Part shown: positions 18,022-25,942 of the stretch, in pieces | Layout of the letters: the number at the start of each line of letters is the position of its first letter | Position numbering within the stretch: the first letter of the stretch is position 1 | Position numbers and translations under genes: made by a program | Assembly (NCBI RefSeq): GCF_002210225.1 | Contig: NZ_MWUJ01000002.1 | Span: 248,001-312,000 of the forward strand | Reading direction: 5' to 3' | Length of the DNA stretch: 64,000 nucleotides | Source of the DNA: Geofilum rhodophaeum | GTDB lineage: Bacteria; Bacteroidota; Bacteroidia; Bacteroidales; Marinilabiliaceae | The notes under the pieces: model-generated | Seen by the model: only the letters and a program-made list of their open reading frames with translations | The model's database searches: none | What the model was told of the DNA's origin: nothing

Positions 18022-19302
18022 TTAATCAAAGTTGAAGGTGAGGCCAATGGTGTAGGGAAAGAGCTCAGGACCGCGGTCTTCCTTGAATAGGCTCTGGGGA
18101 CTGTAGCTGGCATAGATGCCGAAGTCGTCGTAACCCGCCTTAGCAAAGTAGCCGTAGCGAAAGGTGGGCATGCCAAAGCTGTCGCGCCGCTTTTTCTTAT
18201 CCTTGGAGCCGTCCTCCCGAAGCACCAGCTTGGTGTGCGAGCGCAAACGCAGTCCCCCCTCGATGCCGGCCGAAAGATAGAAGTTGTTTTTTCCCTTGCT
18301 GTCGGGCAGCTGAATTTCAAAGGCCAGGGGCACGGTCAGTTGTAGGGTGGTGAGTTTCGACTTGGAGATGCGGGCATCCTCCAGGATGTCGGGAAACCAG
18401 ATTCTGCTTTCTTCGGGCACTTCGGTAATGCGGTCAAAATCGAAGCGGTAGTTGTTGAATTTGATCCCTGCTGCGGTGACCAGTCCCACATGCGGACCAA
18501 TCAGCCGAATGCTTTGCTGCCAGGGGTAGATGCCGACTTCTATCGACTTACCGGGAATGGTTTCCATAAAGGCATAGTCCTGCGGAAGTCGGTCCTTATT
18601 GTCGGCGTCTAGGTAGCCGTTAATGCCCAGATAAAAGCCCGACAGGTGTCCTTCAAAAGTGTCTTTCTTCTTTTTGTGCTCTACACGGGCGGGACCAATT
18701 TCCATGGCGGGACCGTGCCACGCGTCGGTTTCGAGGCTGTCGCTTGCAGGAGAAAAGTCGGCTTGGTTTTGCACCAGACTGTCGGCTGCCTGGGCCGAGG
18801 CCACCAGGGGAGTGCCCGCAAGGCGACCGTTGGGGTCCAGAAAAACCTGCTGACCATCGAGCCAGGCGCGTGCCCTTCCGTTTTCAAAGTTGCTCAGATG
18901 CTCGTAAATGGGGGGCACCACCAGTTGGCCGCGGGTATTGACCATGCCCATCTTTCCATTTTTAAGTACTCTGGCTCTTTCCTGGTCAAAGGCCCATATC
19001 TGGTCGTACTCGGGCGCCAGGAGTTGCCGCCCCTCGCTGTTATAGAGGCCCATTTTTTGACCCTTAATTGCTTTCAGGTAGGGCAATTGTCCATGAACCA
19101 TAATCTGATCGAAGCGGCAGGGAATCAGCAGACTGTCGTTGGCATTGGCCACCCCAAAGTGGCCGTTTTGTTGTACCCTAAAGAGGCCTGGTGCTATTTC
19201 CCACCGTTGATCGTAGCGCGGCGTGCTGTCGTTTTGGGCATTGAGTAAATGGCCCGGGAGGGTGAGGGCCAGAAGCAGTAGAAATAAAATGTATCGTCTC
19301 AT
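18022..19302 (-). CDS. WG-repeat/outer-membrane beta-barrel fusion protein
   Basis: 426 residues with signal peptide (LTLPGHLLNAQ). Residues about 30-165 contain WG/KWG-type repeats, each pairing an aromatic or Gly-rich turn with a strand: FRVQQNGHFGVANANDSLLI, KGQKMGLYNSEGRQLLAPEYD, LKNGKMGMVNTRGQLVVPPIYEHL. After a linker, residues about 220-426 alternate hydrophobic and polar residues and end in TIGLTFNFD, the aromatic C-terminus expected of an outer-membrane barrel (PorT-like). The protein is therefore probably an outer-membrane protein with a periplasmic or surface repeat domain. No enzymatic residues are visible and the ligand is unknown. It is divergent from the LLM oxidoreductase gene. 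Confidence 0.7.
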   Translation of the reverse strand: MRRYILFLLLLALTLPGHLLNAQNDSTPRYDQRWEIAPGLFRVQQNGHFGVANANDSLLIPCRFDQIMVHGQLPYLKAIKGQKMGLYNSEGRQLLAPEYDQIWAFDQERARVLKNGKMGMVNTRGQLVVPPIYEHLSNFENGRARAWLDGQQVFLDPNGRLAGTPLVASAQAADSLVQNQADFSPASDSLETDAWHGPAMEIGPARVEHKKKKDTFEGHLSGFYLGINGYLDADNKDRLPQDYAFMETIPGKSIEVGIYPWQQSIRLIGPHVGLVTAAGIKFNNYRFDFDRITEVPEESRIWFPDILEDARISKSKLTTLQLTVPLAFEIQLPDSKGKNNFYLSAGIEGGLRLRSHTKLVLREDGSKDKKKRRDSFGMPTFRYGYFAKAGYDDFGIYASYSPQSLFKEDRGPELFPYTIGLTFNFD

Positions 19303-19505
19303 TTTGTTGTTTTTTATGTTGTATGCTTTGATTTATGCCGGCTTTTGTGCTTAAGACCATCAAGGGTGCGCATTAGTTACAGGCGCTTTTGTTTTTTTCG
19401 CGCCGTGCTGCCCGGCGCCCGCCTCATCTGTTTGAACCATTTTGTTATTTAGACGGTTATAAACTTGTACGGGGCATGGTGCCTCGGTATTTTTTTAGGA
19501 GAATT

Positions 19506-20531
19506 ATGATAGAACTAGGTATAGACAGTTTTGCTGCCGTTAATGTAAGCAGCGAGGAGCAGCGGCCGCAGGAGAGCATGCAGGCCATGCAGGAGTTGTT
19601 GGAGCGGATGGAATTGGCCGATGAGGTGGGCCTCGACTTTTTTGGAATGGGCGAGCACCATCGGGAGGAGTATATGGACTCGGCCCATGCCGTAATTCTG
19701 GCGGCAGCCGCCGCCAGAACGCGACAGATTAAGCTTGGAAGTGCGGTTACCGTACTCAGCGCCAACGATCCGGTAAGGGTTTTTCAGGAATTTGCCACCC
19801 TCGATTTGGTTTCCAAAGGGCGGGCCGAAATGGTCGTGGGCCGCGGCTCCTTCATCGATGCCTTTCCCTTGTTTGGCTACAGTCTGGACGACTACAATGA
19901 GCTCTTTACCGAGAAGCTGAATCTGCTTTTAAGAATACGGGACGAAAATCCCATCAGTTGGTCGGGTCGTTTTCGCCCGGCTTTGAAGGAGCAGCCCATT
20001 TATCCGCGGCCCATACAAAAGCACTTGCCCATTTGGTTGGGCGTAGGCGGTACGCCTGCTTCTTTCAAACGGGCAGGAGAACTGGGTCTGCCCCTGGCCG
20101 TGGCCGTTATTGGTGGCGAAACCCACCGTTTTCGTCCCCTGGTGGATATGTACCGCGAAGCGGGTCTGCGTGCCGGCCACCGGGAAGAGGACCTTAAGGT
20201 GAGTCTCCACTCCCTGGGCTACCTGGGAGAAGACACCCAGGCGGCGCTCGATACCTTTTACCCGGGCTATGCCGAGGCCTTTACGAAAATTGGCAAGGAA
20301 AGGGGGTGGGGACCGGTAACCCGTTACCAGTTCGATTCGCAAGCGGGTCCCCTGGGTGCCTTCTTGGTTGGGAATCCCCGGGATGTGGCCGAGAAAATTC
20401 TGCGTCACAGCGAAGCGCTGGGCGGCATTTCGCGGGTGACCTTTCAAATGGACAGTGCGGGACTGACCCACGAGCAGCTGAAGGCCTCCATTCGTTTAAT
20501 GGGGCGTGAGTTGAAGCCCTTGTTGGCTTAG
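19506..20531 (+). CDS. LLM-class flavin-dependent oxidoreductase (luciferase-like)
   Basis: 341 residues from ATG 19506, which is preceded by AGGAG at 19497-19501. An in-frame start at 19389 would add 39 basic, non-conserved residues. The protein is a TIM barrel of the bacterial luciferase-like superfamily: MIELGIDSFA, FFGMGEHHREEYMDSAHAVI, IKLGSAVTVLSANDPVRVFQEFATLDLVSKGRAEMVVGRGSF and LPIWLGVGGTPASFKRAGELGLP. Such enzymes use reduced FMN to oxidise various organic substrates, often as monooxygenases. Substrate unknown, with no pathway genes beside it. Convergent with the anti-sigma gene 7 bp away. Confidence 0.85.
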   Translation: MIELGIDSFAAVNVSSEEQRPQESMQAMQELLERMELADEVGLDFFGMGEHHREEYMDSAHAVILAAAAARTRQIKLGSAVTVLSANDPVRVFQEFATLDLVSKGRAEMVVGRGSFIDAFPLFGYSLDDYNELFTEKLNLLLRIRDENPISWSGRFRPALKEQPIYPRPIQKHLPIWLGVGGTPASFKRAGELGLPLAVAVIGGETHRFRPLVDMYREAGLRAGHREEDLKVSLHSLGYLGEDTQAALDTFYPGYAEAFTKIGKERGWGPVTRYQFDSQAGPLGAFLVGNPRDVAEKILRHSEALGGISRVTFQMDSAGLTHEQLKASIRLMGRELKPLLA

Positions 20532-20538
20532 CGGGGGA

Positions 20539-21657
20539 CTAATCGTTGGTGATGCGACTGCCGATCCAGCCCGGAACCCGTTGGTGGAGGTCGAAATGTT
20601 CATTGCCCAGGTTAACGGCCACCAGTTGCCCCTCTTCGTCGAACACCCGTTCGTATTCCAGGTTTAGGGGATTGACACTTCTCAGCAAGAGGGCTGCACG
20701 GTCGGTCAGGCGCTTGTCTGAGACCGTAGCCGCTTGCCGGGGAGGCATTTGCGGCTGAGCCTGGGCCAGCAACTGGTGATTTTCGATGTAGGTGGGCAAC
20801 ATGCGTCGCAACCCCTCTTCATAGGCATCGGGCAACTCTGTTTCGGGCACTTGTATTTGTGCAGGGCCGCTCAGGAGGGGCAACACCTCGCGTTGTTGCT
20901 GCCTGCCGGATTCTTTTTTCGCCACATCTTGTAGGGCCAGATAAGGTGCCGGGTCGACAGTTGTTTGGATGGGGCGGGTTCTGTCCTCCTTTTCAGGAAG
21001 CTGTTCTTCACCATTTTGCTGCTTGTTGCTCCTGGTGTCGGCATTGAGATCTAAACCGGTGTCTACATCGGCAGTAGGTGTGGTTGTGGTCGGGTCGGGA
21101 ACTGTCGCCTCGGTGGTGGGACTGTTTTGTTGCACCAGCAAGGGGCCTTCTGTTTGCCTGCCAACTTCAGGCATCCAACGGAAGATGAGCACTACGAGCA
21201 CCACCGCGGCGGCAGCGTACTGCCAAAATGGTCGGTCCCACAGGAAACGGCGACGAAGGCGCGATTTGTACGGAAACTGCTCCTTGCCCGACTGCAGTCT
21301 GGCCAATTGGTAGTACTGCCAGTCGCTCGCGGTGGCCGACTCATTCAATGCAAGGTTTTCCAGCGGGGCATCGTCTTCCAGTGCCGCCACCAGTTGGTAG
21401 TCGTACAGCGACAGTTCCGAAAAGGGCTCGGGCGCTTTCTTCAGTTTTTCCCACGATGGTGCAACAGGCAGTTCTTCAGCTTCGAGCAGCACATCCTGCA
21501 AGCCTTCCATTTCCTCCTTCAATTGTGGGTGCTGCTGCAGAAAAGCATGCAGCTCCGCTTCGCGGACCACCGGCAGGCGACCTTCGATGTAATCGAGCAG
21601 CCACTCTTCGTAAGTGGCGGTGCTCAGGGGCGGTAGCGTGTGCTTTTCGTTTTTCAT
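20539..21657 (-). CDS. Putative anti-sigma factor, single-pass membrane protein
   Basis: 372 residues. The N-terminal ~60 residues (YEEWLLDYIEGRLPVVREAELHAFL) resemble the helical zinc-less anti-sigma domain found next to ECF sigma genes in Bacteroidota. One transmembrane helix lies at about 144-161 (FWQYAAAAVVLVVLIFRWM). The C-terminal ~200 residues are low-complexity, rich in Thr, Gln and Pro, and probably periplasmic. Its ATG overlaps the sigma factor stop as ATGA (4 bp), so it is translationally coupled to it, the typical arrangement of a sigma factor and its regulator. The assignment rests on context and topology, and no clear zinc-binding anti-sigma motif (HxxxCxxC) is present. Confidence 0.65.
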   Translation of the reverse strand: MKNEKHTLPPLSTATYEEWLLDYIEGRLPVVREAELHAFLQQHPQLKEEMEGLQDVLLEAEELPVAPSWEKLKKAPEPFSELSLYDYQLVAALEDDAPLENLALNESATASDWQYYQLARLQSGKEQFPYKSRLRRRFLWDRPFWQYAAAAVVLVVLIFRWMPEVGRQTEGPLLVQQNSPTTEATVPDPTTTTPTADVDTGLDLNADTRSNKQQNGEEQLPEKEDRTRPIQTTVDPAPYLALQDVAKKESGRQQQREVLPLLSGPAQIQVPETELPDAYEEGLRRMLPTYIENHQLLAQAQPQMPPRQAATVSDKRLTDRAALLLRSVNPLNLEYERVFDEEGQLVAVNLGNEHFDLHQRVPGWIGSRITND

Positions 21658-22139
21658 ACAACCAATTCGGGTTGACCAATATACTTTTTCAGGAAGACTC
21701 TGGCGCGGTAGATGTACACCTTCACCTGACTCTGCGAGAGCCCCGTAATCTGTTCAATTTCTTCGTAGCTGTAGCCCTCGTAATCGCGCAGCAGGACAAC
21801 CATTTTCTGGTCGGCCGGCAGGCGCTCCAGGGCCGCATGCAGTATCTCATTCAAATCGCTGTACTGCTCCCCGCTGCTCCCTTCGTCGGGCAGGCCGCGC
21901 TCCGGCCGCGTCATACGCTGCTCCCGCTTGAGCGCATCAATCATCACATGGTAGGCGGTGGTAAAGAGGTAACTCTTGGCTTTGTCGTCCTGCACCCCTT
22001 CGCGGTAGCGCCACATTTTTTCATAAGCATCCTGCACAATATCTGCCGCCCTGTCCTCATCGCGAACGTTTTTGAGGACAAAGCGGTAGAGTCGGTCGGC
22101 ATGCTCTTCTACGCAGCGGTTGTAGACTTCGGGACTCAT
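21654..22139 (-). CDS. ECF-family RNA polymerase sigma factor
   Basis: 161 residues from ATG 22139 (MSPEVYNRCVEEHADRLYRF). The frame stays open upstream to 22532, but only because it crosses the repeat region, and the translated extension is not sigma-like. Sigma region 2 is visible as NVRDEDRAADIVQDAYEKMWRYR with KAKSYLFTTAYHVMIDALKRE; region 4 as ERLPADQKMVVLLRDYEGYSYEEIEQITGLSQSQVKVYIYRARVFLKK. It directs RNA polymerase to a small regulon, probably including its own operon with the downstream anti-sigma gene. Size and domain order are normal for the family. A perfect 23-bp inverted repeat lies 46 bp upstream of the start. Confidence 0.93.
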   Translation of the reverse strand: MSPEVYNRCVEEHADRLYRFVLKNVRDEDRAADIVQDAYEKMWRYREGVQDDKAKSYLFTTAYHVMIDALKREQRMTRPERGLPDEGSSGEQYSDLNEILHAALERLPADQKMVVLLRDYEGYSYEEIEQITGLSQSQVKVYIYRARVFLKKYIGQPELVV

Positions 22140-22184
22140 GTACAGGTGCTTTTTATGAGGTACGACTGTCGGGGTAGAGGTAAA

Positions 22185-22233
22185 GTTACAACAGTCAGCA
22201 AAAAAACACAGTTTTTTTGCTGACTGTTGTAAC
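22185..22233. repeat. Perfect 23-bp inverted repeat upstream of the ECF sigma gene
   Basis: Arms 22185-22207 and 22211-22233 are exact reverse complements with a 3-nt spacer ACA. Each arm has a mixed 15-bp outer part (from GTTACAACAGTCAGC) and an inner A7 or T7 tract. It sits 46 bp before the sigma start. It lacks the terminal U-run of a normal terminator; the tract is inside the stem. It could extrude as a cruciform, act as a regulatory site, or be a remnant of an element. Confidence 0.85.
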
Positions 22234-22242
22234 GTGTTAAGG

Positions 22243-22430
22243 GTCCCAGGACTAAAGTCCCGGTCGAGGCAAAGCCTCGAAAGGCTTGGTCCCAGCCATC
22301 TCCTACTTGGACGGCCCCACGCCGCAGGGGCACGGGTGCCCCAAGGCCGGGACTTCAGTCCCGTTACAAAAACGCGCCCTCCGGGCGCTCCATATCTGCC
22401 CCAATAATAGCCCAGGGTTTCAACCCTGGG
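22243..22430. repeat. Cluster of REP-like palindromes
   Basis: This holds most of the gene-free stretch 22140-22503. Short perfect or near-perfect palindromes follow one another: GGACTAAAGTCC (22249-22260), CGAGGCAAAGCCTCG (22265-22279), GGGGCACGGGTGCCCC (22327-22342), CGGGACTTCAGTCCCG (22348-22363), GCGCCCTCCGGGCGC (22374-22388) and CCCAGGGTTTCAACCCTGGG (22411-22430). The first and fourth share GGACT..AGTCC cores. Such GC-rich hairpin clusters resemble REP/BIME sequences mobilised by RAYT transposases. No transposase is present in the window. Confidence 0.7.
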
Positions 22431-22490
22431 TGGCCTTGTGTGCCGGCCTTGCATCCGACATGGCCTTGTGTATCGGCCTTGCATCCGACA
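22431..22490. repeat. Two tandem 30-bp repeats downstream of nadB
   Basis: Units 22431-22460 and 22461-22490 differ at only 2 of 30 positions (GC versus AT in the middle). A partial third copy (CCTGTGGCC) follows. They abut the REP-like palindromes and the nadB stop at 22504. No spacer lies between units, so this is not a CRISPR. Confidence 0.85.
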
Positions 22491-22503
22491 TGCCCCTGTG
22501 GCC

Positions 22504-24096
22504 TTACAAATCCAATTGGTTGGGGAAATCAATGTTGTAATGCAAACCGCGGCTTTCGCGACGGAGTTGGGCCATTTTGATGATGAGGTAGCCCACCTGT
22601 ATGGTGTTGCGCAGTTCGCAGAGTTCTTCCGAAACCACGGAGCGTTGAAACAGGTTTTCGGTTTCGTGGTAGAGGATTTCGAGGCGGTCGAGGGCGCGCT
22701 TCAAGCGCAGGTTGGAGCGTACGATGCCTACGTAGTAGCTCATAATTTGCTCCAGCTCTTTGCGGCTCTGGGTAATGAGTACCATCTCTTCGGGCATGGA
22801 GGTGCCTTCATCGTTCCATTCGGGCACACGGTGGCACCAGTCGAGCTGCTTTATCAGGGGTACGGCGTCCTTGGCGGCGGCATCGGCATACACAACGGCT
22901 TCGAGCAGCGAGTTGGAGGCCAGCCGGTTGGCGCCATGGAGACCGGTGGAGCTGCATTCGCCGGCGGCGTACAAACGGCCGATGGTGGTGCGGGCGTGGT
23001 GGTCTACTTTGATGCCGCCGCAGGAATAGTGGGCGGCGGGGACTACGGGAATCTGGTCTTTGGTGATGTCGATGCCCAGGGAAAGGCACTTCTGGTAAAT
23101 GGTGGGGAAGTGCTGGCGCGTTTCTTCGGGGTCTTTGTGGGTTACGTCGAGGTAAACATACTCATCGCCGGTGGTTTTGAGTTCGTTGTCGATGGCCCGT
23201 GCCACGATATCGCGGGGCGCCAGGTTTTCGCGCTCGTCGTACTTGTGCATGAATTTTTGTCCGTCCTTGCGCCGCAGAATGCCGCCGTAACCACGCATGG
23301 CTTCGGTAATGAGGAAGGAGGGCCGTTCGGCCGGATTGTACAGGGAGGTGGGGTGAAACTGGATGAACTCCATATTTTCGACCTGTCCCTTGGCGCGGTA
23401 AACCATGGCAATGCCGTCGCCGGTGGCAAAGGCGGGATTGGTGGTGGTTTGGTAGGCGCCGCCTACGCCGCCGGAGGCCATAAGGGTGACTTTTGCCAGG
23501 ATGGTTTCCACGGCGTTGGTCTGCCGGTTAAGCACATAGGCCCCATAGCATTCGATGTCCTTGCGCCAGCGGGTTACCTTTTCGCCCAGGTGGTGCTGGG
23601 TAATGATTTCCACGGCAAAGTGGTCCTCGAGCAGGGTAATGTCCGGATTGCTTTTTACGGCTTCGGTAAGGGCGCGTTGTATTTCAAATCCGGTATTGTC
23701 TTTGTGGTGCAGTATGCGGTGTTCGGAGTGGCCGCCCTCGCGGTGCAGGTCAAATTTGCCGTCCTGCGTCTTGTCGAAGCGCGTACCCCAGTCCATCAGC
23801 TGCTTGATCTGCTCAGGCGCTTCGGTCACCACCATGCGCACCGTATCGGGATTACAGAGTCCCGCCCCGGCCACCAGGGTGTCTTGCACGTGCTTTTCAA
23901 AATCGTCGGGCTGGTAGGTTACCGACGAGATGCCGCCCTGGGCATAAACGGTGGTGGTGTTGTCGAGCTTTTGTTTGTTGATGACACAAACGCTGCCGTG
24001 TTGGGCCACTTTAAGGGCAAAACTGAGGCCCGCAATGCCGCTGCCGATGATCAGGAAATCGTATTTCTTGCGGGCGGAGATGTCTTTTGTTCGCAT
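22504..24096 (-). CDS. nadB: L-aspartate oxidase
   Basis: About 530 residues from ATG 24096 (MRTKDISARKKYDF); an in-frame upstream start at 24129 is possible but overlaps the likely promoter. The FAD-binding site YDFLIIGSGIAGLSFAL, the substrate-loop TTVYAQGGISSV, the active-site stretch HREGGHSEHRILHHKDNTG and the C-terminal helical domain (QIMSYYVGIVRSNLRLKRAL) match NadB. The enzyme oxidises L-aspartate to iminoaspartate, which NadA turns into quinolinate for NAD synthesis; under anoxia fumarate can replace oxygen as acceptor. nadA and nadC are not next to it. The SRRESRG segment near the end is RRESRGLHY, conserved in the family. Confident call. Confidence 0.95.
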   Translation of the reverse strand: MRTKDISARKKYDFLIIGSGIAGLSFALKVAQHGSVCVINKQKLDNTTTVYAQGGISSVTYQPDDFEKHVQDTLVAGAGLCNPDTVRMVVTEAPEQIKQLMDWGTRFDKTQDGKFDLHREGGHSEHRILHHKDNTGFEIQRALTEAVKSNPDITLLEDHFAVEIITQHHLGEKVTRWRKDIECYGAYVLNRQTNAVETILAKVTLMASGGVGGAYQTTTNPAFATGDGIAMVYRAKGQVENMEFIQFHPTSLYNPAERPSFLITEAMRGYGGILRRKDGQKFMHKYDERENLAPRDIVARAIDNELKTTGDEYVYLDVTHKDPEETRQHFPTIYQKCLSLGIDITKDQIPVVPAAHYSCGGIKVDHHARTTIGRLYAAGECSSTGLHGANRLASNSLLEAVVYADAAAKDAVPLIKQLDWCHRVPEWNDEGTSMPEEMVLITQSRKELEQIMSYYVGIVRSNLRLKRALDRLEILYHETENLFQRSVVSEELCELRNTIQVGYLIIKMAQLRRESRGLHYNIDFPNQLDL

Positions 24097-24117
24097 GATA
24101 CCGCTAACTTTGTTGAA

Positions 24118-24125
24118 CAAAGGTA
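24118..24125 (-). promoter_or_regulatory. Putative -7 element of nadB
   Basis: On the minus strand TACCTTTG matches the Bacteroidota -7 consensus TAnnTTTG and lies 21 bp before ATG 24096, giving a leader of about 15 nt. No clear -33 TTTG was found. Confidence 0.45.
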
Positions 24126-24168
24126 GCAAAGTTCGTCTTATCTTGGCTGCCGCTAAGAAAGATTACGT

Positions 24169-24873
24169 ATGTACAGATGCTTAATTTTTATGGGGCTGCT
24201 CCTGGGCTTGCAGCCGCTGAAGGCCCAATATGCAGCAGTTGGGCCGCAAGTTATACCCGAAGGGACTTCGGTCACTTTGCCACAGGTGGCGGCTGTGGCG
24301 GGTGGTTTAACGCTGGCGGCTTTTCTGGTGGATGAGCCGCTGCGCGACTTTATGCAGCGCAATCAGAGTGGCTTTGGCGATGGATTCAGTCGCATTACCG
24401 ATGTGGCGGGCGAAAAGACGGTGGTGGTGCCGGCCCTGCTGGCCACCTATGGCACCGCGCGCTGGCTGGTGCAGGATGAGGAGCTGCAGGGGGTGGCTTT
24501 GCAGGCGATGCAGGCGGTGGTGATTACAGCCTTGGCCACGGAGGGCTTGAAGCACCTGGCGGGGCGGGGTCGTCCTTTTAGGGAGGAGGGGGCTTTTGTT
24601 TTTGCGCCTTTTCCGGGCAGCGACGATTCTTTTAAATCGCTGCCTTCGGGGCACGCTTCTTTGGCTTTTGCTGTTTTTACGCCTTTTGCCGAAGCCTACA
24701 GTCGCTGGCTGTATGTGGTGCCGGTGGCGGTAGCCGCCGGCAGGGTGTACGACGATAAGCACTGGACTTCGGATGTGCTGCTGGGTGGGGCACTGGGTTT
24801 TGTGTCGGCCTGGATCTTTGTGCACCAACCCAATGTAAGCATCATTCCCGGTGGGTTGCGCCTTTATTTTTAA
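24169..24873 (+). CDS. PAP2-superfamily membrane phosphatase
   Basis: 234 residues with an N-terminal signal or signal-anchor (CLIFMGLLLGLQPLKAQ) and several hydrophobic helices. All three acid-phosphatase motifs are present: KHLAGRGRP (K-x6-RP), SLPSGHASL (PSGH) and GRVYDDKHWTSD (R-x5-H-x3-D). The family dephosphorylates lipid phosphates such as undecaprenyl or phosphatidylglycerol phosphate at the outer face of the inner membrane, or outer-membrane lipid A in some Bacteroidota. The C-terminus GGLRLYF could be that of an outer-membrane or periplasmic protein. It is 79 bp upstream of trpS, which has its own promoter. Confidence 0.85.
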   Translation: MYRCLIFMGLLLGLQPLKAQYAAVGPQVIPEGTSVTLPQVAAVAGGLTLAAFLVDEPLRDFMQRNQSGFGDGFSRITDVAGEKTVVVPALLATYGTARWLVQDEELQGVALQAMQAVVITALATEGLKHLAGRGRPFREEGAFVFAPFPGSDDSFKSLPSGHASLAFAVFTPFAEAYSRWLYVVPVAVAAGRVYDDKHWTSDVLLGGALGFVSAWIFVHQPNVSIIPGGLRLYF

Positions 24874-24878
24874 GTGCT

Positions 24879-24913
24879 TTGCCAAGTTTTTTGCGTTTTT
24901 TCCCGTATTTTTG
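24879..24913 (+). promoter_or_regulatory. Promoter of trpS
   Basis: -33 TTTG (24879-24882) and -7 TATTTTTG (24906-24913), 23 bp apart, as in Bacteroidota housekeeping promoters. Predicted start of transcription near 24919, 34 bp before ATG 24953. Confidence 0.6.
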
Positions 24914-24952
24914 CCCTTTGTTTAGTCAAAAATCAGATAAGCTAAAGTTGTT

Positions 24953-25942
24953 ATGGAAAGAGTTGTGAGTGGTATCCGGCCAACGGGTAACCTGCATTTG
25001 GGCAATTATTTTGGTGCGGTTAAAAACTTTTTGAAGATGCAGGAGCAGTATAATTGCTACTTCTTTATTGCCGACTACCATTCGCTGACGACTCATCCGA
25101 CGCCTGCTGATTTGCACGGAAATGTGCGACAGGTGCTGGCCGAATATCTGGCGGCCGGCTTGGACCCGGAAAAATCGACCATTTATATTCAGAGCGATTT
25201 GCCTGAGGTGGCCGAACTTACGCTTTTGATGAATATGAATGCCTATGTGGGTGAGCTGGAGCGTACCACCTCGTTTAAGGAAAAGGTGCGCAAGCATCCC
25301 GACAATGTGAATGCGGGCTTGCTGACCTATCCGGTGCTGATGGCGGCCGACATCATTATTCACCATGCGGCCAAGGTGCCGGTGGGTAAGGACCAGGAGC
25401 AAAATCTGGAAATGACACGAAAGTTTGCTGCACGTTTCAACCGCATGTACGATAAAGAGTACTTTCCCATTCCCGAGCCTTTTAACTTTGGCGAGGCGCT
25501 GGTGAAGATTCCCGGACTGGATGGTTCGGGTAAGATGGGCAAGAGTGAGGGCAATGGTTTGTACCTGGTGGATGAGCCTGCGGCGATTCGCAAAAAGGTG
25601 ATGCGGGCGGTGACCGATGCCGGTCCCACCCAGCCCAATTCTCCGGTTTCCGAACCGGTCAACAATTTGTTTACCCTGATGTCGGTGGTTTCTGAACCCG
25701 ACACCCTGGCTCATTTTAAAGCTGCTTACAGCGATTGCTCCATTCGTTACGGCGACTTAAAGAAGCAGTTGGCCGAGGACATTATTCGCTTTACCGATCC
25801 CATACGGGAAAAAATTAAAAGCATCTCCTCCGATGAGGCCTACCTGCGTAAGGTGGTGGCTATGGGTAAGGAAAAAGCCCATGAGAGTGCCGCAAAGACT
25901 GTACGCGAGGTGCGTGAAATCATCGGATTCCGCTCCTTTTAG
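24953..25942 (+). CDS. trpS: Tryptophan--tRNA ligase
   Basis: 329 residues, the usual length. It is a class I synthetase: GIRPTGNLHLGNYFGAVKN carries the HIGH-equivalent (HLGN) and GSGKMGKSEGN the KMSKS-equivalent. DYHSLTTHPT, MAADIIIHHAAKVPVGKDQEQNLEMTRKFAARF and the helical C-terminal anticodon part are as in bacterial TrpRS. It charges tRNA-Trp in the cytoplasm. No T-box or tRNA-like leader is visible in the ~35-nt leader. Its stop codon overlaps the stop of the convergent kinase gene by 4 bp. No second trpS is seen in the window. Confidence 0.97.
   Translation: MERVVSGIRPTGNLHLGNYFGAVKNFLKMQEQYNCYFFIADYHSLTTHPTPADLHGNVRQVLAEYLAAGLDPEKSTIYIQSDLPEVAELTLLMNMNAYVGELERTTSFKEKVRKHPDNVNAGLLTYPVLMAADIIIHHAAKVPVGKDQEQNLEMTRKFAARFNRMYDKEYFPIPEPFNFGEALVKIPGLDGSGKMGKSEGNGLYLVDEPAAIRKKVMRAVTDAGPTQPNSPVSEPVNNLFTLMSVVSEPDTLAHFKAAYSDCSIRYGDLKKQLAEDIIRFTDPIREKIKSISSDEAYLRKVVAMGKEKAHESAAKTVREVREIIGFRSF

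Noticed and set aside
21654-22139. Reading the anti-sigma/sigma pair as part of the PUL regulation (SusCD with ECF/FecR)
   Set aside because: The pair is 13 kb from susCD on the other side of unrelated genes, the anti-sigma does not look like FecR, and the PUL has its own hybrid regulator.
22431-22490. Possible CRISPR repeats
   Set aside because: The units are directly adjacent with no spacers, only two full copies exist, and no cas gene is in the window.
22140-22532. N-terminal extension of the ECF sigma factor to 22532
   Set aside because: The extension translates the REP-like and tandem repeats, so the 161-residue form from ATG 22139, which fits the family, was preferred.
22438-24126. 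Long plus-strand open frame (562 codons) opposite nadB
   Set aside because: Fully antisense to nadB with a biased Val/Gly/Phe translation and no domain. The shadow of a conserved gene is the simpler explanation.
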